Below, piece after piece: positions 1 through 11,070 of a stretch of 64,000 nt of DNA. This DNA comes from Marsupella aquatica (Eukaryota; Marchantiophyta). The stretch's first letter is position 1. Each line of letters starts with the position of its first letter. The translations under genes and the position numbers were made by a program. The DNA lies in NCBI GenBank assembly GCA_973895155.1, contig OZ316892.1, positions 23,560,001 through 23,624,000 on the forward strand, written 5' to 3'. A model generated the notes under the pieces. It saw nothing but the letters and a program-made list of their open reading frames with translations. It was not told the origin of the DNA and searched no databases.

Positions 1-962
1 GAATTAATTGGGAATTGCGCGGCTTAGATCGTATTTAATGAGAGGAATTACGGCGAGTGTTTTTATGATTAGGCCGTAAGCTTCATAATTAGCGTCGCCC
101 ACTCGGAACTTTGTCTTTTGCTCGTGAGCTGAGGAATGATGATGAGAAAAATGAAGCGGAGTGATGAGATCATGAAAAGCTCGGTCTTCAGCATTTCTTC
201 GGAGTTCGGAGAGACTGCCGTAGTCTTCGGTCCGCCGGTGGAGGAACTAGAACTCTCAAGTGGAGCTGAAGAGATTGCTGCACCGGTGTTCGTTGCCTTT
301 AATGCGCGCTTGTCGTTGTTGTCATTATGGGAAAGGGGGCTGGCATTCGCATTGCCGTGCGCTTCCGCAGCCAATGCAGGTGGAACGTCGCGCTGAACTG
401 CTGAAGTGTAGGCGAGCTGAACTGAGCTTGAGCTGAATGAGGGCTCCCTGCTGCTGGAAAGTGAGCTGACAGAAGAATCGCTTCGCCTAGCCCTTCTTCC
501 ATAACTTTTTGTTACGATGTGCAGGGCGATGTGTTGGGGTGCATTCTGTGGGCTCGCACTTTTGCTCTGCTCTTCGCACCCACAGCCAACGTAGGCTTGT
601 CGTCGGAGTGGTGAAGCTTGGACGAGATGTACTGCTGCAGCAGTAACAACTGGAGGTGAGTTGACATATGAATCGTTTCGTTTAGAATTTCTGGAGGTGG
701 AGATCTGGAGATTGAGTCGCTGGGTCGAGTGCTGTGGGATGCGCGGAGCTGAGGGGATCGAGGGTGGGCGGAATGCTGACGATCTGGCAAAGTTGGAGGA
801 GTTTTTTGGAAGGGAATGTAGAGGAGATAGTCGGTGTGGGTGTTGGTGGAATGGAAGGTGTGCAAAAGAGTAACAATTTGGAGGAGAGCTGGAATACTGG
901 GTGGACGCGAGCTCTGTCCTGATCTTTGGAGTTATTTAGGCCGGTAGTTGCATGCAGCAGCC
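1..962. other. Upstream region of the LRR gene, no firm gene
   Basis: I see no recognisable protein domain here. Short open frames exist on both strands, including a Ser-rich minus-strand frame at 69-374 that could be a first exon leaving the left edge, but nothing confirms it. The stretch just before 963 probably holds the promoter and 5' leader of the LRR gene. Confidence 0.4.
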
Positions 963-1805
963 ATGAGGTTAGGGTTTATACCAAGCTGCAGGGTGCAAGG
1001 AATAGTATTGGTGCTGCTGTTCGTGGGATTTGGGACAACTTTAGGTCAGGGAGACGGGAAGAACGACCAGCTGTGCTTGAATGGGCTGAAAGAAGGTTTC
1101 CTACCGGGTGACAGCGTGAATCTTCTTACTAGCAGTTGGACTGGGTCGGGATTTCCATGCCTCGGAAACTCAACATACATGGGTATTATTTGTAGTTCAC
1201 AGAGAGTGATTGAAATTCAGCTCCCTAGCATGAACCTGGAAGGAACTATATCAACCAGCATCTCGTCTTGTGACAACTTAGGAATTCTAGATCTCTCAAA
1301 CAATATGCTCACAGGGTCCATTCCCGCAGCAGTGGGAGAACTCGCACAACTGACTAACGTGAATCTGTCATTAAACTCATTATCAGGGTCCATCCCTGAA
1401 TTCTCGAAAGCCATATATATTAACAGTCTTGATTTGCACCACAATCAGCTGAGTGGCGACATCCCCAACTCGCTTGGAAGCCTTCAAAGACTCCGAGCAT
1501 TTGATGTTTCTTACAACGATCTTCAAGGTCCTATCCCGTACGCTCTCTCCAACACTTCAACAGGAGAGCCTCGCTTCAATATCTCCTCTTTTCAAGGGAA
1601 TAAAGGTCTCTATGGATATCCTCTCCCAACTCCGAAGAATCACAATCTTTCTGTGCTGGCGATTGTCGGGATCGGTTTGGGAAGCGGAATGCTGAGCTTG
1701 ATCCTAAGCTTCTCAGCCGTGTGTATCTGGCTCAGGGTGACAGAGCAGAAGAACGCTGCTGAAGAAGGAAAGATTTCGCAGTTGATGCCTGACGATGAAC
1801 CGTGA
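963..1805 (+). CDS. LRR transmembrane protein without kinase, BIR-like ectodomain
   Basis: An intron-less ORF of about 280 residues. I chose the ATG at 963 over the in-frame ATG at 948 because it puts a hydrophobic signal peptide (residues about 10-28, containing IVLVLLFVGFG) at the N-terminus. A Cys-containing N-cap follows, with the pair spaced as in GFPCLGNSTYMGIIC, as in LRRNT_2 domains. Four to five plant-type LRRs come next, with motifs such as LDLSNNMLTGSIP, VNLSLNSLSGSIP and LDLHHNQLSGDIP. A FQGNKGLYGYPLP cap, one membrane span (about residues 214-238) and a cytoplasmic tail of only about 25 residues ending DDEP complete it. The ectodomain layout resembles the BIR family (BAK1-interacting receptor-like kinases), but no kinase or pseudokinase follows. 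I infer a plasma-membrane receptor-like protein that acts through a partner kinase, or a truncated BIR paralogue. Ligand and partner are unknown. Confidence 0.8.
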   Translation: MRLGFIPSCRVQGIVLVLLFVGFGTTLGQGDGKNDQLCLNGLKEGFLPGDSVNLLTSSWTGSGFPCLGNSTYMGIICSSQRVIEIQLPSMNLEGTISTSISSCDNLGILDLSNNMLTGSIPAAVGELAQLTNVNLSLNSLSGSIPEFSKAIYINSLDLHHNQLSGDIPNSLGSLQRLRAFDVSYNDLQGPIPYALSNTSTGEPRFNISSFQGNKGLYGYPLPTPKNHNLSVLAIVGIGLGSGMLSLILSFSAVCIWLRVTEQKNAAEEGKISQLMPDDEP

Positions 1806-4800
1806 CACCCCTGACATTTTTCCGTATAGAACGTCATGATACTTGTTGCAGGTGTTCAGTGCTGCTGAACACGTCAAGTTTTGTCGACTGATCCTTCGTT
1901 CGTTCTTCGTCCTTCGGTGCGATGACGCCAGAGATGTGAAAGTGGTTCGCGAAATCATTTTCCCCCAGGTTGGTGGTAGACCTCATTCTGGTGCTGGCAC
2001 ATTTGCGTAATTAGTTTGCAGACGACAGGAGATTCTTAGAGGTAGTGCAGTTGACGACTTTAGAATGGGAAGAAGTTTGGCAATCGCGCTGTTTGTAACA
2101 TAATTCTTTCGGATTAACGAGTAAAGTTCAAAACATGCGATTGATTTACTTGAGCTAGGTGTGCAAGCACTTTTTGCGAGAAGATCATGTAAATGCTGGA
2201 GTAGGTCTCCCAGTGAGTTTCCGAGACGTTTTTTAATGAGGGATGCACTTCAGTCCAGTGGATGCAGCGACCAGAAGCACAAATCGTACATCTGACGTAG
2301 GGATTCGATTTCGCTATAACGCATCGAGCAATAGCGAATGCAGCTCGTTGGCGATCATTGACAGTCCCCAGGTTTCTGAAAAGATTTCTTGGGAAGTCTT
2401 GGCTTCATGCAGCTGCCCACTTGAAGGTTTAAATTATCTATCCGAAGGATCCATTCTCCGAGCCGTTGGTTCAATTCGATGACTTCCGCACGGATCATTT
2501 ACCTGTGTGAAACCCCTCGAGTGGTAATTGATTACTTGGCGAGGCAAGGGCCTCGGAAGCCGTTGGAGGACCTCTCTGGCCTTCGCTCCCTGTTAAACAA
2601 ATCCATCGGGAAGGGCAAGTTGTTGCCGACAGGATCTGATTTTTCAGCCTTCTGCCTCCCGTCTCTGCTGCCCTGGTGTGGACGGGTGACTCCTGGGCAG
2701 TGCTGCACTGCATGCTTTCTAAGTGGCGTTGGTATTGACGATCCACAACGCAATTGCTGCTGCCTTCCTGTAGCATTGTGAGATTCCCTTCGATTGTCAT
2801 CTCTTTATTATAGTTGAGGGATTCAGTTGTAGAGGCTGGCTTCAAAATGGTCAGGATCAGCAACCGTATGTACAAGAACTTGAAAATATTTCTGTTTTGA
2901 TGGAAGCGATTTAAACGGTTCTCCCAAACTACTCTGAGAAGTTTCAACTCACCCAGTTGCAAGAAATGCAACTACAGGAGTTCTACTCTACGTAGCCGTG
3001 TTATGGTGCCGATGTTGTGCACTTTTGCAGTGGTGATATATCGTTGTCCTGCTCCAGGATGGATGGGTAGCTGTACTTACCTCAGAAGGAGTGGTTAACC
3101 CGCTTTCGATGGGGATATTGACCGCTGGAACTGGCTTGTCCGTTTGAGTATATCGTCTGAATGTTGACTAGGCAGTGAAGGGATATGAATTAGAGCAAGT
3201 CGCTCCTCATCCCTGTAGAAACGTGACTTCAGTTTCACAGTTCCCCAATCTCGTCTATGTTTTAAACTTGGGTTTGCTTGTACTCTACTGGGATCGGTGG
3301 CATGCTGCCCATCTGACTGAAAGGCTTCCTCAGGCTTCCTCAGAAATGAACCTTATTTGTGAGAACTATATTTGTGAAATGTGACAGTGCATTTGATTTC
3401 ATGCACGACAGGGAATGCTCAGTCAAACTTGTGAATGCGACCGACAGGCAAGGTCTGGACTGTTAATTCTAAGGATGCCAACCTGCATTGAATACTGTAC
3501 CCCAAACTCATAGTGAGGGGGAATGCTTTTCTCCCTACAGTGGTCGTGGTGGAAAAGCTCGTGGTCTCATCCGAATCCAGGCACAGGACCCCCCGCATCA
3601 AACTACGGTTAATCAAAATGATTGCGAAAGCGGGAATGGAATCCTTCTTTGCAAGCAATGCAAAAGCATTCATGTGCAACACAGATCTACAGTGGACAAT
3701 TACTGTAATTTCATTGAATGAGCAGACTTACCTGACCCGAGTGCATGCAGTGGAGCGATTTGCTCCAGATTGCAGATGAATCGTCCAGACTTTACAGCCT
3801 GTTTAATTTTCAAAGGAGGCACTGTTCTTCTGCCCTTGTCAGTACACCGAGTGATCAATGTTGGTCCCTGGACAAGGGCTGCACTGTGGAGGTCTTGCTT
3901 CTCCTCGTCCTCTCAGTGCGCCATTCTACAGTAGATGTGGGCTTTGAATTGGCGATCTTCAGCTTTTAGGAAGAGGTACCGCTCTCTCACCGAGATGACT
4001 GTTACTTGGAGAGATGTCTAATTGATTTTGCAATCTATGTGAAAATAATTCCCCTCAGGAAACTTCTTCTCTGGTTTGATTGGAATTTCATCACCCTTAG
4101 TATCTGGACACTTGTTTTCTTTTGACAAATCAACAAACCTAAATAGGTAGATCATTACAGAGTTATTGACTTATCTCTCGGAATCAGTGTTTGTCTACAC
4201 TTAGCACTGGTACCCCTAATTTGAGAGCGGGCCCAACATTAATTATGGCGGCTTTCTATCCTGATTTGATTTTGGGAGCAATTCCGTTACTGAAAATAAC
4301 ATCAATCATAGTGGGTTTTCTTGCTAGGGTGACTTTGTGTGCATTTCCATGACGGAGAGTAAACTCCCACTTGTCAAGTCCGAGGATTGCTTTGATGTTG
4401 TGATCTCTTATGCCATCATTTTGGCACTGCTTATATATTGGTACCAACATTGATTCCTACCTGAGAGGGAGATCTCTTATGCCATTGCTATCATTTTGGC
4501 ACTGCACTTACTTTGGTAAGTAGTGCAACCAACATTGATTCTTACCTGAGTGAGATCTCTTATGCCATTGCAAATGTTGTCTTACTCTAGAACATGTGAA
4601 GGGGGTTGGAGTGCATATACTATGGACAATGCACTCTCAACAAAAGCAATTGTCAATTGGACAAGCTTGGTCAACACTTGATACCATACTACTATTATGA
4701 TTTGGGCAAGACAATTAATTTTAGGGTGTCCCAATTGGGAAGAGCTATTTGTACTTGTTTGCAGACTTCCACTGGGGCCAACTAAAAAAAAATTCTCTGC

Positions 4801-5968
4801 ACTTCACATAAGGAATAATCTCAAGCCACTGTCTGTTTGGTTCAGGTATTTCACTCATATATAGCCAAAACATCTGTTCTTAGCCAATTTCAATTCAATA
4901 GACAACACCATTTTCAAGGGCATTTCATGGGTGGCCACTAAAAGTTTTGTTCAGGTACTTATATTGAGCCACAACAAGTGTTCTTGGGCAATTTCAGTCC
5001 ACAGTACCACAATTGTCACGAGCATTATTTTTCATATAACATTTTTCAGGCTGTCGTATCTGGAAGTCAATTTCCTCCCATTTCTCCTATTGCCCATATG
5101 TATTTCTAGCTCACTATTTTCTGGGCCAAATGTACCTAATAAAGGGGATCAAAAGCTAAGTGCCTACTATCTAGATTGAAGACTCTAGATGGTGAATCTG
5201 AGGACATAGCTATGATACTCTCATTTCCCTAAACTCCCCACATATATTTCCAGCCCACATATTTTTGGGAGGTTGAGTTTTATTGTAGAACGCCAAATTT
5301 ATCTAATAAAACATGATATGATAAGTGCCTACGATCTAGAGTGAACACACTCTAGATCATAACTCTGGGAATATAATTAGCCTCTAGATCAAACTCTGGG
5401 ATATAATTAATATTCACCTTGTGATACTCGCCATCTATTCACTACCCTAGCATTTTGTGTGTCGCCACGAGGGTTATATCCACGGATCTGTCTCAGGAAG
5501 CAGATGGAGCTTGAAATATCATTTCACTGGAATAAAGAATATGGAAACAATATCTAAACCAGGTTTTCTGCAATGCGCTGGCAGACAGGCTAATGTTTTT
5601 TTAATTATTTGTGGAAATCAGATTAGGTTTACACTGTAACGAGACCACGATGAGCAAATGAATTACATGACAATGAGAACTAACAATACTGTAAAGGACG
5701 GAATCGTGACAGTAGAGTTCTGCTGACCCTGAACAAGTTCATGATTCTGGGCAAGCAGTTTGAAGAAGCAACACCCACAAATTCAATTTTGCGGAGTTGG
5801 GTCGGAAGGAAATCCTCTTGCTTGCATCGCTGGGGAACTTGTTGTCTCGACATCACCAATGGTGTTCGCAAGAGCCTCGATCCTGAAGCAATTTCCTCAC
5901 CTTACCCGCTCAGTTGATGTGAAGGCCAGAAGGAAGAGGGTGAGGTATGTGAGACGGCAATTCTGATC
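1806..5968. other. Intergenic, 4.2 kb, no recognisable gene
   Basis: Six-frame translations here are short and low in quality, and I recognise no domain. The first few hundred bases are probably the 3' UTR of the LRR gene. The rest is AT-rich and holds local repeats: a tandem repeat at 4402-4575, and a degenerate repeated block at about 5155-5410 in which 'aagtgcctac.atctaga' and 'aactctggga.ataatta' recur. It looks like decayed repetitive DNA. Confidence 0.5.
4402..4575. repeat. Tandem repeat, about 75-bp unit, 2.3 copies
   Basis: The words gatctcttatgccat, attttggcactgc and ccaacattgattc recur in the same order starting near 4402 and 4471. A third partial copy begins near 4555. The copies differ by small indels. 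Confidence 0.75.
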
Positions 5969-7795
5969 ATGGCAAACGGGAACGGCAAGAAAATGTACGA
6001 GAGTGTCAAAATTGAAGGGCCCGATTCAGCCGGCGTTGCCCGATTGGTGTTGAATCGCCCAAATCGCGCCAACGCTGTGGACAATGATATGTTTCGGGAG
6101 CTCCCTCTCGCTCTGCGGGAGCTGGATGACAGTCTGGACACTCGGGTGATCATCCTCAGCGCAGCAGGGGAAAAGCATTTTTGTGCTGGGATTGACTTGG
6201 ACGTAATGGTTAACTCGTCGAGCCTTGTGGCTAACTCGCCGAGCCTTGTGCATGTTGATGGGTATACCGGGAGAAGGGAGTTTGGCAAAGGGAGGAACAT
6301 TTGGTTGAGGTGTATTCATGATGTTCAAGACTCGTTTACGGCGATTGAGAAGTGCAGGAAACCAGTCATTGCTGCCGTTCATGGCACTTGCATCGGTGCT
6401 GGGATTGATCTAATCAGTGCTTGCGATTTGAGGTGAATCTCTTCAGCATGTGGCTGCCTTGCCGTTTCTCCTTTCAAGGTTGTGTGCTTAATTAAGGAAT
6501 GACTTCGTCTACTACTCTTGTGGCTGATGTATCGTCAGGGAACGGTGTGAGAGAGATGTCAGTGTTGAAATTAAAGGGATCGAATTACCTCCTGAAATTT
6601 AAGTGTTTTTCAGTTGTTGTTTCTTCGATTAGCCTTGTGATCTCCTCAGCATGCAACAGCCATTGTAGGCTTGAGGAATTACTTCATCGTGCACACTACT
6701 GCTGTTACCTCCAGTCAGCACCAGGAGTGGGACGGCGTTGAGGTGAAATACATTCGGAAAATTATTGAGGCTGATGGTTTTTTAAACTTCATCTGTGGAG
6801 ATCTCATAGTGTGATTAAAGAATCACTTTCTAGTCCTCTGATCTAAAAATTCTCGACGAGCGATGAATTCCTCTGCCACAGCTGCTTTGAATCAGTTTCT
6901 GCCTACCTCCAATCTTCTCCCCATCAGGCAGTCTCATGCTTGAACCCAGCCCAAAGAGTTCTGGATTTCCCTAGGCTTCGCATGAAAGATAACGGCCTCA
7001 CCCTAGTGAAAGAGTAGTCTTAACTTGAAGGTCAATCTCAAATTCAATCGTCATGAAAGTCCCACGGTCAGTCTCCTTTACCAGCTGTGATTAGAACTAT
7101 TAAATCGTCACCTTGGTGTCATCTAAGTAACCGATTTCTCATGGAAGGCTTACTGAATATCACAGAGATTCTCCCTCTGCTACCACCATCACCGCCACCC
7201 CCTCATCACCTTTATTAAGGACCATAAATTTGGGCCAGAATTATATTTTTAGGACTGGTGTGTGAAGTCTTCCTTGTAGCTTGATGTTCAGCGAAGTTTA
7301 CAATGGCAAATGCAAAGTGAGGAGAGATTGCTGTTTGCTTTCCCTGATGAATGTGATGGCTGCCGTGGTTGTAGATACTCCACCGAGGATTCAGTTTATT
7401 CGGTAATGGAAGTGGACCTGGCAATCACGGCTGATCTTGGCACTCTGCAGAGACTTCCATACTTAGTAGGATACTCCAAGGCAATGGAGTTGGCCCTCAC
7501 TGCAAGACGTTTTGACGGCAAGGAGGCGTTCAGGATGGGACTGGTGCATGGAGTGTATCCTACACGAGAGAGTTTGGAGAAGGGAGTGAGAGAAGTCGCC
7601 GGAGTAATAGCATTCAAGTCTGCTTTGGCAATTATGGGAACAAAGGCGATGCTTCTGAAGTCCAGGGACGTCTCTGTTGCTGAAGGCTTGGATGCAGTTG
7701 CGACATGGAATGCTGCTCACTTGTGGTCTGATGAAATTCAGGAGGCCATGGCAGCGAGAAAGGAAAGGCGCAAGCCCGTTTTTTCAAAGCTCTAG
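5969..7795 (+). CDS. DCI1: Peroxisomal delta3,5-delta2,4-dienoyl-CoA isomerase-like (crotonase family), two exons
   Basis: Exon 1 is 5969-6432 and exon 2 is 7375-7795, with a 942-bp GT-AG intron (donor AG|gtgaat, acceptor ttgtag|AT). Joining them splits one Arg codon and gives 294 residues with no stop. The first half carries the crotonase CoA-binding and oxyanion signatures (HFCAGIDLDVM, then HGTCIGAGIDLISACDLR). The second half carries MEVDLAITADLGTLQRLP, which holds the Glu and Asp that act in ECH1/DCI isomerases. The last residues are FSKL, so the protein ends in SKL, a type 1 peroxisomal signal. The family shifts 3,5-dienoyl-CoA to 2,4-dienoyl-CoA during beta-oxidation of unsaturated fatty acids. 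The start at 5969 is the first ATG after an in-frame stop and fits the family N-terminus. There is no operon context, as expected for a nuclear gene. An enoyl-CoA hydratase role is less likely given the Asp in ITADLG. Confidence 0.88.
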
Positions 7796-9200
7796 ACGGA
7801 GCGTACACTTTTGTAACCATGATGCAAGCTTCAGCAACTGGTTAGCTTTTGTGAAGGTAAATATTTGATATTGATGGGAGGACCCTAACGGACTATCCAT
7901 GTATAAGATAATTAGAAGGAGACCAAAGGCACGACTATAGAGGCATCAGAACCAATGGGTTCTTACTTTTCAAGGATCCTGACACAATTATAAGGTCCTT
8001 GAGATAGACAATGGGGCAGTGCTATATGAAGCAGAAGGTAGGCACAGCCCTTGACAAAAATCCAGCTATCGGTTGCTGCCCACGCTAAACAACTTTGGAC
8101 ATCAAAACTGGTAGGAGCAATCACTTGACTTATTACGGATAACTGATTAATGCCTCATATTGTTTCATTCCTTTCTCCATTTTTTATTCCTTGCTTTGTG
8201 AAGAATTGAACCTTTCGATTACTGCGTATTGTCTAGCCCTCCATGATTGTGTCAGATAATGACTCCGCTAATCAGTGATAGCTTGCTCTATTCGTGTACT
8301 TGTGGCCCACTTGGTTCAGAGGACGAATGGTTTGATTGACTTGTCCAACTTGTTTGCTAAAAGTCATCAATCAGCATAGCCAATCAGTCAATTGTAAATT
8401 AGTTCCGTGTTTCTCGTTTATATTTCCCTGGTGTTTGGTTTTAAGTCATTTGTTCTTGATTCCGTCTCCAGTCTGTCCAGTTGATCATAATAAATGTGTC
8501 CCATCCATTTAGTCAAACAAAAGTCCCTTCCCCTGTTTTGCGTTTGGATTTTCAGGATGAGATTGACTCACTAATTTTGTCAGCCTACAAGGCAAAGTAT
8601 GCGCTGAAGTTATAGCTGTCGATTGGTCACTGCCACTGCAAACAACAAATGATTTCCATCCAAAGAGAGCTGGTGTCCAGGGAAATACGTTGGAACTGCT
8701 TTAAATTACACAGCATTCGATTGTAGTCTGTTTCACCCAGGTCTGAGCATAATACATTCCTTTCTCGATTATGCTAAGTCAGATTTTTCTGAAATTAAAC
8801 ATCTCATCCACCAAAATTGACCAAATGATTACTAAGAATTTTAGGATTCTGAAAAGGTACAGGCTCCTAGACTGATGTTATGACCACAGCATCGACGTGT
8901 AAGGCGCATGACTCTTGTGTTTCTAGTGAGCCCGTTGGGGTTTAGAGGTACACACTTTAGGGAAGCGATCAGGTTGCTTATCAAGGATGGCAGCTACCGC
9001 AGCACCATCATGTGCATCTTGTGGTAGATTGCATTTGCAGTCTTCACGAACTTTTGACGGAAAAAATGAAAATGAAAATGAGAAACTGAGATCACTGTTG
9101 TATGCGAACAGCCTTTCGTTGATAATATATTATCACATTTTGAGTGTGATTACCGGCAGGGCTCTTGTATGGGGCAGCCTTTCTTTGATAGAATCATTAA

Positions 9201-9258
9201 GGATGCAGCAACTCCCCTACCCTGGGAGAAGGATGCAGCAACTCCCCAACCCTGGGAG
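9201..9258. repeat. 30-bp tandem duplication
   Basis: The word ggatgcagcaactcccc followed by accctgggag appears at 9201 and again at 9231, with one substitution. Confidence 0.85.
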
Positions 9259-9956
9259 GCACCTTTTAAATGGTATGACATGCAATTAAACCTTTAAAGT
9301 TTCCAGAATTTTGGGAGAACGGCCAGATCTGGCAATTAGCACCATGAGTCTATAAGAATATGGGAAGTCTCTTCTCAAAATCCTGCATTTATTTATTTGT
9401 ACTAGCTACAAAATCTATCATTGTGTCCAGGGATTGGGAGTTTGGGGGGTTGAATGAAAAACTCTGATATAATATATGCATCCCTGGACATATTGGGGGA
9501 AGGGAGGGCAATGTGGAGGCGAGATGCTGGTCAGGGAGACCAACAGATGGCCCAAGGCTAGGGGTGTCCATTAGAGGGTCTGTGATGGGGGAAAGCATCC
9601 ATCCATGGGTGGCCTGAGGTGGGAGGGCTAGGGGATCATTCAATTGTTTTGGGGCAACCAAAGTTTGACAACTGCCTTTGCATCATGATTTCCCCAAAAT
9701 TAAACAACATCAAAATAGAAACTCTTTCCCATGTAGAGAGCCATGTTTGGAGTCATAAGTTGGGGTATCAGGTTCACAATCAGAACTTCTGTACTTGTGT
9801 GGGATCTCAAAGCATTATTTTACTCTAAATCTGTACCATCGTAGTCAAAGGCATGTTATCATACATCTTACCCCAAACTTAGAAATCTTTTTGATGAATA
9901 AATTTGGAATGGAGATCCTATCAGAGCTTATAGCTTGATTTCTTGGTCTACTGTTT

Positions 9957-9958
<2 letters not shown>

Positions 9959-9992
<34 letters not shown>
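9959..9992. repeat. (GA)n microsatellite
   Basis: Uninterrupted ga dinucleotide run of about 17 units. Confidence 0.95.
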
Positions 9993-9995
<3 letters not shown>

Positions 9996-10184
9996 AAGGG
10001 CAACTTTTAAGGGGCCACTTGTAACCGCCCAGATAGCCCCTTCCATTCCCAGGAACACCAACTTCTACTCTCTCCTTTCCAAAATCTGCATCTATGGTCC
10101 AGAGTCAACCTTTGCCTACCCTCCCCCTTGAATCCCCTGTTGCTTTCACGTACAACGGCAGAGACCAAAAACCAAAAACACTTC

Positions 10185-10625
10185 TTCTTTCTGTTTCTTG
10201 AAACCTTTTGATTCTGCCACCCAATTCACTTGAGTCTTTCCATGATGCTGGGGTGCTGCAACCTTAATGATTCCTTTTTATTTTGCCACCCAATTCACCC
10301 AATTCAATTGAATCTTACATGATCTAGTTCTACAGCAACCTCAACTATCCTTTCAAGTCTTCCACCTGATTCTTCACATGACATCATGTTGGGGCAACCT
10401 CAACACTGCTTTTGATTTTGCCGCCCAATTCACCCAATTTTTGCTAGGTTCTTCACATGTGCTACTACAACCTCTCCAATCCTGTTGATGCAACCAGTCA
10501 CCTAATTGACATGATTTATCCAATTTGCCCAATTTTGTATATGCATACAAATTGCCTGATTGTTCATGTGATTTAGTGGTGATTTTGTTTCTTCCACCCA
10601 AATCAGCTCACTTTTCCCAAATGAT
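10185..10625. repeat. Degenerate minisatellite-like block
   Basis: A loosely repeated series of 'ttttgccacccaattcaccc', 'gcaacct' and 'cacatgat' words recurs about every 80-110 bp with many changes. It is probably an old tandem array. The unit borders cannot be fixed by eye. Confidence 0.5.
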
Positions 10626-11070
10626 GTTGTGTTTTTGGACCTTTAATGATTCTTGGCGTGGGCACAAAGAAGCTCATTGGGATCTGTATTCTCAAAATTT
10701 AACTGTCATGCGAGAGGAGGAGGGGGGCACCGGTGTTTGTCACAGCAGGAACGTCCAGGGAAACAATTCAAGTAATTATGCTGCTCTACAAGGAGTGGTG
10801 GTGTTTGGATACAGGGGGTTCGATTTTCTCTAGAGACCAGATACAGTGCACGAGAGCAAGAGAGAGGGAGCCTGGAGAAACATGGATGGAGGGAAGGAAG
10901 CAAGGAGAATGTTGGGGAATACAGAAGAATGAATGAGTGAATTTCTGGTCTTGGTGGGCTGCTAGGCCCTTATTGCGGATAGGTTGGTAGCTTCCTTCCT
11001 ATGTTGGTCTGGAGGAGTCCAGGTGGAGCTCATGTAGGGGAACCAGAAATTGAGAGAGAGAGGACGCACG

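Larger units (their letters stand above)
7796..11070. other. Intergenic, 3.3 kb, no recognisable gene
   Basis: I see no convincing coding sequence. It holds the 3' region of the isomerase gene, a 30-bp tandem duplication (9201-9258), a (GA)n tract (9959-9992), a degenerate satellite-like block (about 10185-10625) and, at its end, the 5' leader of the SPAG6 gene with a purine-rich gagagagaga stretch just before the ATG. Confidence 0.5.

Noticed and set aside
69-374. Minus-strand Ser-rich frame as a first exon
   Set aside because: No family match and no clear splice donor; it could be chance in the promoter region of the LRR gene.
2243-2971. Overlapping frames on both strands as a gene after the LRR gene
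   Set aside because: No recognisable domain, no kinase remnant and no plausible splice link to the LRR ORF.
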